DNA of 64,000 bases from Paragorgia papillata (taxonomy: Eukaryota > Cnidaria > Anthozoa > Scleralcyonacea > Coralliidae): contig JAWNZC010000408.1 in NCBI GenBank assembly GCA_035771165.1, positions 1,426,001-1,490,000 on the forward strand. The letters are read 5' to 3'. Both the position numbers and the translations under genes were made by a program. Below, one piece after another: positions 55,750 to 64,000 of the stretch. Within the stretch, counting starts at the first letter, position 1; every line of letters begins with the position of its first letter. Under the pieces are notes generated by a model, which saw only the letters and a list, made by a program, of their open reading frames with translations, was not told the origin of the DNA and made no database searches.

Positions 55750-56943
55750 GGGACCAGTCATTATTAATGCTGGGTAGGGGGCCCGGAAGATATTTTTCTG
55801 CTCACCCAAAATTTTTCATGACCTCTCATATTTTTCACCCTTCATATTTTTACCCCAGTATTCAGGCAATATATTTAGTAGCCCCCCCCCCCCCCCCCCC
55901 CCACTCTATAGCATTATGTTTGACCATGAAGAGTTATATAAGAAAATTTGTTATATACAAGTATAAAACATTTGTTATTATTAAGCATGCGCAGATAGTA
56001 TAAAAGTTTAGTGTAAACTTACTTGTGGTTGTGAGACAACATATTATTCCAACTAATTATCCGAAAACTTGCCTGTAAGAGTGAAAGTCTCATCCCATTA
56101 TATATTAGTAGTCTGTCGTTGTTAGACAGTTGTTATTTAAGCCAAACCTAGTTCGTTTATAGTGATTTCTATTTTAGTAAGAGTTAGGTTACGCCTAAAG
56201 GGAATGTTGGAATTAGGTCTTGGTTTACTTGGGGTTAAGGATCATGGTTAGGATCGTGCAGGAAAGGTTCTTTTGAGTTATTCTCTTAGTCACGTTAAGT
56301 CTTGCTGAAAACGAAATCCCTTCGGCCAAATCATGGTAACTTAGTGTTTTAGTGCAAACTAAACGTTTCTTTCTTGCAAGGAAAATAGTTAAATGTTTCC
56401 TTCTAAAGTTCTTCTACACAATATTCATTACATAAAGGACTAAAACACCAAGTCCAACAACAACTTTCAACAATTTGGAGCATTCCGAAACTCAACAGCT
56501 CATGTTAGCCTTGTTTAGGCAAAATATCTTGGTATTCTATCAAAGGAGGAATGTTTATATTTGTATGCATGTCTTTAAATAATATCCAAGAAATCATGGA
56601 AATTAATTTTGTTTTTTGTATTTATTGAGTCTTGTTATCAATGTCGAGCATCTCCAATTAAGTGAAGAGAAAGTTATATACAGAATCGAAGCGTTTTCTT
56701 TGTTACACTGAAAATCATTCAGATGATAGTGCTGGTGTATTCGCTCTATATACGGAAACTTTATATGAATTACTGTTCAGTTATTCTCTTATTTTTAATA
56801 TAGTTACTCAGTATGTTGTAATAGCTTTTGTGACCCCCCTTTCACGCCCAAAATATTTTCATTGCCCCTCCATTGCTCAAAAACTTTTCATGGCCCCTCA
56901 AAATATCTTCCGGCCCCCTACCCAGCATTAATAATGATTGGTC
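55750..56943 (-). mobile_element. PIF/Harbinger-like element, copy 2, inverted
   Basis: Same ends and interior as 46098-47263 but in opposite orientation. The left edge is GGGACCAG after TTA (55747-55749); the right terminal CCC is lost (GATTGGTC then AAATAT). A C18 tract lies at 55884-55901. With copy 1 it forms a 1.2-kb inverted pair spanning 8.5 kb. Confidence 0.8.
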
Positions 56944-58335
56944 AAATATCAATTAGCCTTCCTGTAGCTTTATCAATATATCAAAATGTCGCGACAGTCT
57001 GATTATAATTATTTAGCATTGTTCTATGCAGTTTTCTTAAAAGCCTTTTCTATTATCCTGTCAGTATGACCTTGGGCAGGCACAAGTTTGTTTATGTAAG
57101 CTAGTTGAATATATTTAGCATGATTTTAGGCCAAGAAGCTTCGTAAGGTTTATGTACATAATCCAAACGACAACTCTTACGTAATAATTATTCAAAGTTG
57201 AACTGTTCCGTAAATACTCATGCAATGAAACTGTAAAATATTATTTTAGTCTTACACCTTATGACATCTACTTTTTTACCATATCGGGCAAATATGTTTC
57301 TATACGGACCTCCAAGCCGGTAAATAACTTATTTATTTTTTAATTTGCTAATCGTACAATTTATAATTTACATAATTAGGTAAATTAACATAATTGAATT
57401 AAGTTGCGTAATCGAGATGAGGTTCACGTGATATTCAAAAGTCCAAAGTTTATCGTTCGACAGTAAACAACTGCCGACATGCAGTCTGACAGCTCGGGAA
57501 GCTTAATTGGAACCTTTTTTGTGATAAAAAAAAAAGTCAAAGCGTGAAGAGCTATTATAGTCACGATAAGGGAAGTCAGAATGCAGTCCAAGTGTTTTTA
57601 AAGTTTAGTTGATAAAGATTCTTCGTCGTTCTTCTTCGTCGCTTGCTCGTTTTTTGGCTGTTCGCTTGGAAAGTCGCTTTGAATACTCGGCTGACTCCAC
57701 GGTGGAAATTGAAAGTGTGTTGTTCGAGTTTGAAGACGAAAATGCTTGTACTAAGCCATTTGTAACTTTTTTCAAAAGCAAATGGCACGATGAGGTTGGC
57801 ATGTGGAAAATATTTGACTAAAAGGTAAAGACTTGTAGCGGTTTTGTTGAGTATAGTTGAACAACAGAAGAATGACAGCCTAGTGTCAAAAGGTTTCAGC
57901 TTTTCAGTCTTCTCGTTGTATGTTTTTTATACTATACTTCCATATAGTTTCATTTAGTGATTCAAAATACTGTGTTCACAAGTTTATGTATGTTTTGCAT
58001 ACCGTTTTAAACTCTTTTCATACGTCATTGAGCAATAATACTTGGAAACTTTAGAAATGTCGCTCGTAAATTTTTCCGCCGTCACAGTTTCCCCAGCGTT
58101 TCTTTTAAAATTCGCTGTTTTCACATGAAGTTGTCAAAACCATTTGGATAATAAAACTCATTTGCATCCCCGTAGTTCTCTGTAGCTCAGTCTCAGTATA
58201 CATTTTGGCGTGTTCAGTTTAAACACTAATTTACGAAATTGCAAATTTTGTTTTGTTGAAAACGCCAGCGATCCGGTTGCGGGGTCCGGATAGGAAAATA
58301 TGGACCGCTCGCTAGCCAACCAGAACACGCGATGT
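56944..58335. other. No gene recognised
   Basis: 57609-57821 is open for 70 codons (RRSSSSLARFL..., ending KWHDEVGMWKIFD) and overlaps open minus-strand frames. No family was recognised. Confidence 0.4.
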
Positions 58336-58339
58336 AGGG

Positions 58340-58435
58340 ATGTTGGTGGCACAGTGTGGTTAGTGTACGTGCCTTTCACCTCTGCGAGCCGGGGTTCGAT
58401 TCCTGCACAGTGCAGTTATCTGATTAAAAAAATTT
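58340..58435 (+). repeat. tRNA-derived SINE head
   Basis: A pol III A-box-like TGGCACAGTGTGG (58347-58359) is followed 33 bases later by a B box GGTTCGATTCC (58393-58403). The 3' arm does not pair into an acceptor stem and the sequence continues with an A-rich run, so it is a SINE head rather than a tRNA gene. Confidence 0.6.
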
Positions 58436-58442
58436 TCACTGG

Positions 58443-58800
58443 CCTTATATACCTACGCCGTTTTTTATTGCTTATGCATGCATAAGTGTAAATCAGACTT
58501 AGTAACAATGTATAGATATCAGTGCTTGAAACCTACATCGAGAACAAAACAACAGCACTAATATCTGAGTATACAAACTTTACATTCATTTGCACTTGAG
58601 AAGTACAAAGAATCTATAATTGACCACAAAATGCCACCAACTGCCTTTTATTGAGGTTGGCCGGCCGTCTATACTATTGCAAGTGAAGTGCTGCCTCAAA
58701 TGGGATGAAAACCTTTACCCTACTCCGCAGGCAACTCAATGCAGTCTGTGTTATCATGACAACCAAGACTACATGACAAGCCATTAAAGATCGACGTATG
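58443..58800 (+). repeat. Repeat Z, tandem copy 1
   Basis: Shares with 58886-59255: TTATTGCTTATGCATGCATAAG, ACAATGTAT, GTATACAAACTTTACATTC, CCTCAAATGGG and CTCCGCAGGCAACTC. It is probably two tandem copies of a ~440-bp element. Unit A and B fragments at 21170 and 37281 belong to the same family. Confidence 0.7.
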
Positions 58801-58819
58801 CATGCCAATAAGTACTTTT

Positions 58820-59255
58820 TGGTCGACTGAACTACCAATTATAGTTTCTACGTATAAAAAGGCTATTATTATGAAATACCAACCAGACTTACCTACGTCG
58901 ATTTTTATTGCTTATGCATGCATAAGTGTAAATTAGACTTAGTAACAATGTATGGAGATCAGTGCTTGAAACTTAGCTGCATCGAGAACAAAACAACACT
59001 GATATCCGAGTATACAAACTTTACATTCATTTGCACTTGAGAAATACAATTGCAAAGAATCTATAATATATAATTGACCACAAAATGTCACCAACTGCAT
59101 GGCTTTACAATACGTCGTTGTGCTTAGGGACTTTAAAGGGCTGTTTATATTAGAACTAGAAGTTACTATCGCAAGTGAAGTGCAGCCTCAAATGGGGTGA
59201 AAACCTTACCCTATTCCGCAGGCAACTCTGTCCAGTCTATGTTAACATGACAACC
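58820..59255 (+). repeat. Repeat Z, tandem copy 2
   Basis: See copy 1. This copy includes an extra ~70-base stretch (59100-59165) not present in copy 1. Confidence 0.7.
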
Positions 59256-59274
59256 CACTTGCACCACTGAAATT

Positions 59275-59388
59275 TGCCCACTCTACCCAAGTTTGCCCAC
59301 TCTACCCGAGTTTGCCCACTTCACCCGAGTTTGCCCACACCAACCAGTTTGCCCACTCCACCCTAGTTTGCCCACTCCACCCAAGTTT
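59275..59388 (+). repeat. ~19-bp minisatellite, six units
   Basis: Units of the form GTTTGCCCACTCCACCCRA repeated head to tail. Confidence 0.85.
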
Positions 59389-59925
59389 AAGTTACAAAAT
59401 GTTCTAATGCTGTGGCAAAATTGTCAGTGCAATCCAAAGTGTCTCGTGTTATGACAGATCCAGAGCTTAAAAATTCTACAGTAATGTACCATTGAGCTTA
59501 TTAGACTATTTTGCAGAATTTGTATATGTAAAATATATACTATACTAGAAGATATTCTAATAAGCCAACATAGTGTTGATTAGAATAACAGTCGGTCCCA
59601 GCACGCGCAAGAGAAATTCCTCACGCGTATTAAAATGATATCATGCATTCTCAAAAACATTTATGTATACATATTGTCTTCTTGAAATAAGACAGTGTCA
59701 ACTGTCGTCGTCAAATAAATATTTGATTATGTTGCTAACGCCGATAAACTCATGAAAAAACACTCCTCTAATTTCCTCAAGACTGATCAGTGAACGGCAG
59801 CTAATAGAAGAAAACAATCGTGAAATCTCTTACCAAAAATTACCAAAATATAAAATTTTTAAACTCTCATGTCGTCGGCAGAATCCACTGACCTATATAT
59901 AACTGGACTGCGTGCTCTTATTACT
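59389..59925. other. No gene seen
   Basis: AT-rich; no repeat structure or coding potential recognised. Confidence 0.4.
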
Positions 59926-60690
59926 TCGTCAGCCTCTCTTAGCATAATTGCCTAACTCATTTTCAATAAATACGCGCTATTTCATACGCTCATTATCTAA
60001 TGTTATTCACAAGTCTAAAAATTTGTTAGATAAATACTAAGTAGACCTTACTATAGCAGAACTATCGCAGATATAAATATCTATCAAAAAGTTCAATTAT
60101 TTGCTGTTACCATGGTAATAATGACGTTGGAACTTTGGTATATTTTCAAACTGATTGCATAATTGAAGCGGCATGTCTTCAGTTTGCTTCGGTGAAATTT
60201 TTTAAAAATTGCTGAGATGATAGATACTGTTGTGGAGAATATTCATGCACAAAATCAGAGAGGTTGTAGGGACAGATTTTTCGCTGTAAAAATTATCGAT
60301 TTAAAAACGTTCTGTCTTATGAAAATTTTTTTAAATTATATGTACTTTAGAACTTTTTATAAACTACTTATTTACAAAATTTTAGCAAAATTCACCGAAG
60401 AAAACGTCTACAAGTCTAACATCTATGTCGACGCGGTCATAGAATTTCGAATCGACAAGATCGCTATTTACGCATGCGTAGCGATACTATTTCTAGTCAC
60501 CAGTCCCCTATTGAAATTACCGTAGGGAGCCACCTTAAGTCAGTCACTAATCATCTGCTGCAAAAGTGACCATGCATGTCATTAACCAATCAAAAAAAAT
60601 TCACTTCTGTTTGTGTGAAAATAGTTGTTTTTCGTTTTTCTCAAAAGCTCTGACAATGAGTTAGGCAATTATGCTATAAGAGGCTGACGA
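59926..60690. mobile_element. 765-bp TIR element (TCGTCAGCCTCT ends)
   Basis: The left end TCGTCAGCCTCT...AGCATAATTGCCTAACTCAT is inverted at 60655-60690. No target duplication is obvious. The interior frame 60217-60525 has no recognised domain. It abuts the Penelope relic on its right and probably truncated it. Confidence 0.65.
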
Positions 60691-62341
60691 CTTTTGAGTT
60701 GGGAAAAGTGTGACCATTTTCAGTTTCAAAATGGGGGCATTTATAGGTCCTTCTGCTAATGGTAATGGAGTGGAGTGGATATAGTGAAAATCGTTTGTAG
60801 GAGTGCATGGTTGGTTCTTTGATGTAAGGTGGTAACTCTGACACGCATAGGCGTACGGGGGGGGGGGGGGGGGAGCTGGGGGGTGGGGGGGAGCTGGGGG
60901 CTGCAGCCCCCCAGTTAACTGGAGAAATTGATCTATTCGGGCTGAAATCGTCTCGTAATTCGGGCGAAAAGGGTCTTGTCATTAATATTTTAACACATTG
61001 ACATTGAGGTTCAACCCGAGCCTCTGTTCAGTGTTCACCTGCATGCGTTTGGTATAAAGTTTTAAGTATATAATAGTCCTTAGTTGATGTCTTCTACGAC
61101 ATCATTGCTTCAGTCTTTTTTGGCTGCCTATTGAAATACCAAACCTAGATGTCTCCATCAAGAAAGCTTCGATTTGATGTGGTCATCACTCATGCGCAAA
61201 CTTAATTCTGTTCCACTTTGATTCAAAGCTTAAAACCAACAGGTGCGCACACGAATTTACTCTGTGGATACATGTTCGTGTGGACACAAATACTATCACC
61301 TCGAAATGTCTGAAAAGTTTATGGCTTGGAAGCTAAAATACTGAAAATACTTTCCAGAAGGGGCAGAAAATACGTTTTGGAGGTTTCAAAATTCAAAATT
61401 TTCTGCCCTACACTTGCCTTGACATGAGGTTCAGAAGTATAAACACCTTTCATTGCTAAGAAGAACAGTCGATTCAGTCCAGTGTTAGAACGCAAGCTAT
61501 CGTGCTGCCTCTGAGCTAGTGCAAAACTGGCCAGCGGAAAACTATTTTTCTATCACCAGCTACTACGCGCATTGACGAATGCATGGGATCGGGCTTAATT
61601 TGAAGGCGGGATCAAGGTGTGCTGACTGTACTTGCAGACAGTGTTTTCTGCAGTTCTCCAACCGATGCAAATATCAAATTTACATCGATCGGGGTTCTAT
61701 GGCGTTGACAATCAATTTCTCGATAGCGAGAAAGCAATTTTCGAGAAACTTCATACCAACCGACACATGCGAGAGAATGACGCGATGACGTAATTTATTG
61801 TCATGTGATGGCATATGACGTCACAGTTTATTCGGGCAAATTCTGCTCAGCCCCCCTTACAAAACTTTGCCCGTACGCCTATGCTGACACGAGTGGTTTG
61901 AGGTGGAAGTCAGTGAATGATGAGAGCCTGTCACTTGGAGATTCTCAGCCTGAAATGATTGGTCGACCTGGAATGTTGGGTTTGTGGATTTTAGGTAGGA
62001 GGTAGAAAATCGGTGTACGTTGTTTGGTTGGTGGTAATAGATACGTGAGTGTTTTGTAGTCAATCTCTTCAAATTTGAAAAGATCTTTGAGGTATTTGGC
62101 GATGGTTATTGTTTGTGAATTGATGACTGCATCTCCTTGGTCATAGTAATTGATGTCATTGAGTTGGGAAAGTGGTTATTTTTCATAGTCCTCTGAGGAC
62201 CAGATTACGATAGCACCCCCTGTCTGCTGGCTTAATGACATATGGTTGATTGGCACAATCATACTGTGAGAGGAATAGTAGTTCCTCCTCACTGAGATTC
62301 GAAGGAATGTGATGTTGAGTGGTGTTGAAGGTGTGTTTGAT

Positions 62342-62342
<1 letters not shown>
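60691..62342 (-). pseudogene. Penelope-like reverse transcriptase relic, split by a TIR element
   Basis: The sense (minus) direction starts at the (TA)n tract near 62343. HHIPSNLSEEEL and YVIKPADRG come first, then a 1-base frameshift in a G run before AIVIWSSEDY. YLLPPTKQRTPIFYLLPKIHK and PGRPIISG follow, then an in-frame stop. After the 1040-bp insertion (60845-61884) it continues as SELPPYIKEPT and fades at 60691. The motifs KPADKGG, LPKIHKP and GRPI-SG belong to the N-terminal RT region of Penelope-like elements. The copy is dead. Confidence 0.75.
60845..61884. mobile_element. 1040-bp TIR element with 6-bp TSD nested in the Penelope relic
   Basis: Perfect 15-base inverted termini GCATAGGCGTACGGG are flanked by TGACAC (60839-60844 and 61885-61890). 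Next to the left end is a G-rich stretch with GGGGGCTGCAGCCCCCC. The interior has no transposase. Removing it rejoins the RT relic. The superfamily is not certain. Confidence 0.85.

Positions 62343-62386
<44 letters not shown>
62343..62386. repeat. (TA)n microsatellite at the Penelope relic boundary
   Basis: A pure TA tract where the 5'-truncated Penelope-like sequence begins, as at 7783. Confidence 0.85.
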
Positions 62387-62389
<3 letters not shown>

Positions 62390-62396
62390 TTTTATA

Positions 62397-63729
62397 TATT
62401 TATACAATACCCTGGTTGCTATGCGTGTTTTCATTGGTTGTTGCCCATGATCTATTTAACTGTTATACCATGAGCTCGAGTTGTATATGAGCTCATAGCC
62501 AACGAGGCGCTTCGCCGAGTTGGCTATTAGTTCGTATACAACGAGAGCGAATGGTATAACTGTTTTATTATATAGCCAAGCACTGTACAAGAGGCAAAAT
62601 TACAGCGAAATGTTTGAAACAACAAACTTCCGGCATAGGCAACTAATACTTCCGCCATGCGTAATGATGCATTCACATAGAGTTTCTCGCTGAGCTGTTC
62701 GGTAAACAGCTTCGAAATGTTGTATAAATGAGTAATGTTGCTCGAGAGGCAAAAGATGTGTTAAGCAGATCAACAAAAAAGATTAAAAGGTACCTTTATG
62801 AAGTCAAAAGGTGGGTCAGTTGTTTATATTAGCGTTGCTGTCGTGAAAAAGGTTTTGATTTGATGCAAAAATGAAACTGAAACACCTTCGGCAGTGAAAC
62901 TAAATTACTTAGTTGGTTGTTTTTGAAAAAGAACATGCTTTTTACTACTACAAATGCTTATCTAAATAAAAAAAAGTCTCTTTACTGGTAATCTCCTACG
63001 AAATGTGTGTTGTAAGCTTGATTTTAACCGTGAGTTTCTTTGTTTGGCAACAAATTAATATCAACCCGTTAATTTAGTCGGGTTTTTGAAGTAAAAAGAC
63101 GTAATTTTTAGGTGAATTTTACCATTTAGCTAACATGCTAAATTGTGTATTTGTTAATGTATTTTTACACAATGTTGTTTTTTTATACATTGGTTTGAGG
63201 GTGTTGATGTTTTTCTGTATAAAAATCCGTCAATTTCAACTCTTTTCGGCAGTTTAAAAAAACATGCCGCCATCTTGTTTTTCCTCTACTAGCAGGATAT
63301 GAGCTGATAGCCTGGTAGTAGGGAACCAATCAGATTACGCAAAAGCCCATATCCGATAGCATGCTATTTAACAAATAGATTCCATTTTGCCGTTGTCTGT
63401 TCAGTTATAGATGCACAGATGACGTCACAACGTGGTAAGTACAAAAAAGTGGCCCAGTAGTCGAGTGGGTCACTGATGTTCTTACCACGTTGTGACGTCT
63501 TCTGTGCATCTATAACTGCATGAACAGACAACAAAAAAATGGAATCTATTTGTTTTATACAATAAAAATTTAAAAGGTTTTTGTTGAAACTCTTGCCGGA
63601 TTTTGGGGCATGAAGAAGGAAAAAAGCAAGTCAGCTGACGTGATCTGACGTGACCATGTGTCTGTCCTCTAATAGATCATGGCCAACAACCAATGAAAAC
63701 ACGCATAGCAACCAGGGTATTGTATAAAT
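62397..63729. mobile_element. 1.33-kb TIR element (TATTTATACAATACCCTGG ends)
   Basis: About 60-base inverted termini (62397-62457 and 63669-63729) have few differences and contain GGTTGCTATGCGTGTTTTCA. A hairpin lies at about 62475-62560 and a large fold-back at 63370-63554. No protein-coding frame is seen. Confidence 0.75.
63370..63554. repeat. Fold-back sequence
   Basis: The arms AACAAATAGATTCCATTTT...GATGACGTCACAACGTGGTAAG and the inverse surround a short loop containing GTGGCCCAGTAGTCGAGTG. The sequence type is familiar from anthozoan genomes (memory only). Confidence 0.8.
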
Positions 63730-63829
63730 AATAATAGAGGATAGACACATGTATCACGTCAGATCACGTCAGCTGACTTGCTTTTTTCTTTCTTCGTGCC
63801 CCAAAATCCGACAAGAGTTTAAATTTTTG
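63583..63829. repeat. Inverted repeat spanning the right end of the TIR element
   Basis: 63583-63672 and 63737-63829 are inverted copies (AAGCAAGTCAGCTGACGTGA and its complement are shared). They enclose the right TIR of the 62397-63729 element, so one arm lies inside and one outside it. Confidence 0.75.
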
Positions 63830-63834
63830 TACAT

Positions 63835-63877
63835 CTACAGACACGGTGTTTCGCTGTACAACAGCTCATCAGTGTAG
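63835..63877 (-). ncRNA. Compact hammerhead ribozyme
   Basis: The minus strand folds with no mismatch. Stem I is CTACA/TGTAG. Core strand one is CTGATGA. Stem II is GCTGT/ACAGC with a TGT loop. Core strand two is GAA. Stem III is ACA/TGT with a CCG loop, and C follows as the cleavage nucleotide (GUC triplet). Every conserved core base is present. The short stems I and III fit the minimal type I hammerheads known from animal retroelements and retrozymes, which usually work as tandem copies. No ORF or second copy is visible before the window ends. Confidence 0.85.
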
Positions 63878-64000
63878 CTTGGAACAATCTGAATGAATTT
63901 CATCAATTACTTATACACATGCGATCGTCGGTGACAACCGGATGTGGGACAGCGTCGATGAAATACATTCAGATAGCGTGAAGTGCGCATGGGCCCAGAG

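Noticed and set aside
57609..57821. 70-codon frame as a small gene
   Set aside because: Open frames overlap it on the other strand; there is no motif, splice context or second copy.
58340..58420. Functional tRNA gene
   Set aside because: A- and B-box-like motifs exist, but no acceptor stem or convincing anticodon arm can be drawn; it fits a SINE head better.

Overview
This window is eukaryotic nuclear DNA from an animal. The AT-rich background, the dense load of fold-back MITEs, the ends of the form ATAGAGCGTTTTCA, the Penelope-like elements with GIY-YIG domains and the MFS protein type all resemble anthozoan cnidarians (corals and sea anemones). That assignment comes from pattern recognition, not a search. 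There are no bacterial operons, ribosome binding sites or CRISPR arrays. Most short open frames here are chance frames inside repeats.

The dominant feature is a direct tandem duplication. Unit A (8128-27936, 19.8 kb) is followed without a gap by unit B (27937-44823, 16.9 kb). The same 7 bases, GATTTCA, occur at the left edge, the A/B junction and the right edge, so the duplication looks microhomology-mediated. Its left edge lies inside a ~37-bp minisatellite. Each unit carries a LINE endonuclease relic, one intronless 12-TM MFS transporter gene on the minus strand (the only convincing host gene, 12766-14079 and 29839-31095), a long simple-sequence array, a 1.1-kb fold-back element, several MITEs with clean target-site duplications, and the broken first exons of a zinc-finger gene. 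The length difference comes mainly from unit-specific events. A-only: a 2.6-kb Tc1/mariner-type composite element, a 76-bp MITE, a 754-bp block and a 1.3-kb (CTCAACCC)n expansion. B-only: a 173-bp retroposon insertion and a 1.55-kb long-TIR element with AATT duplications. Because most of these have an empty partner site, the locus works as a natural clock for transposition.

Left flank (1-8127): a non-autonomous hAT element with an 8-bp target duplication (458-2116), two copies of a fold-back-bearing repeat, and a 5'-truncated Penelope-like element on the minus strand (6536-7782). That element keeps an open GIY-YIG frame and a well-formed hammerhead ribozyme (6565-6635). It sits between two (TA)n tracts.

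Right flank (44831-64000): a repeat graveyard. It holds two inverted copies of a PIF/Harbinger-like element (46098-47263, 55750-56943), a broken gag-like ORF with zinc-knuckle traces (47650-48340), long-TIR elements, a LINE C-terminus with a (TTA)n tail, a TTAA-flanked fold-back, a frameshifted GMC-oxidoreductase-like pseudogene (54766-55587), a tRNA-derived SINE head, a second Penelope-like relic (60691-62342) split by a 1-kb element with a 6-bp duplication, and a second compact hammerhead ribozyme (63835-63877).

Apart from the MFS pair, nothing here looks like a working host gene. The interest lies in the ribozymes, the duplication mechanism, the nested insertions and a localized sequence patch (probable gene conversion) between the MFS copies.
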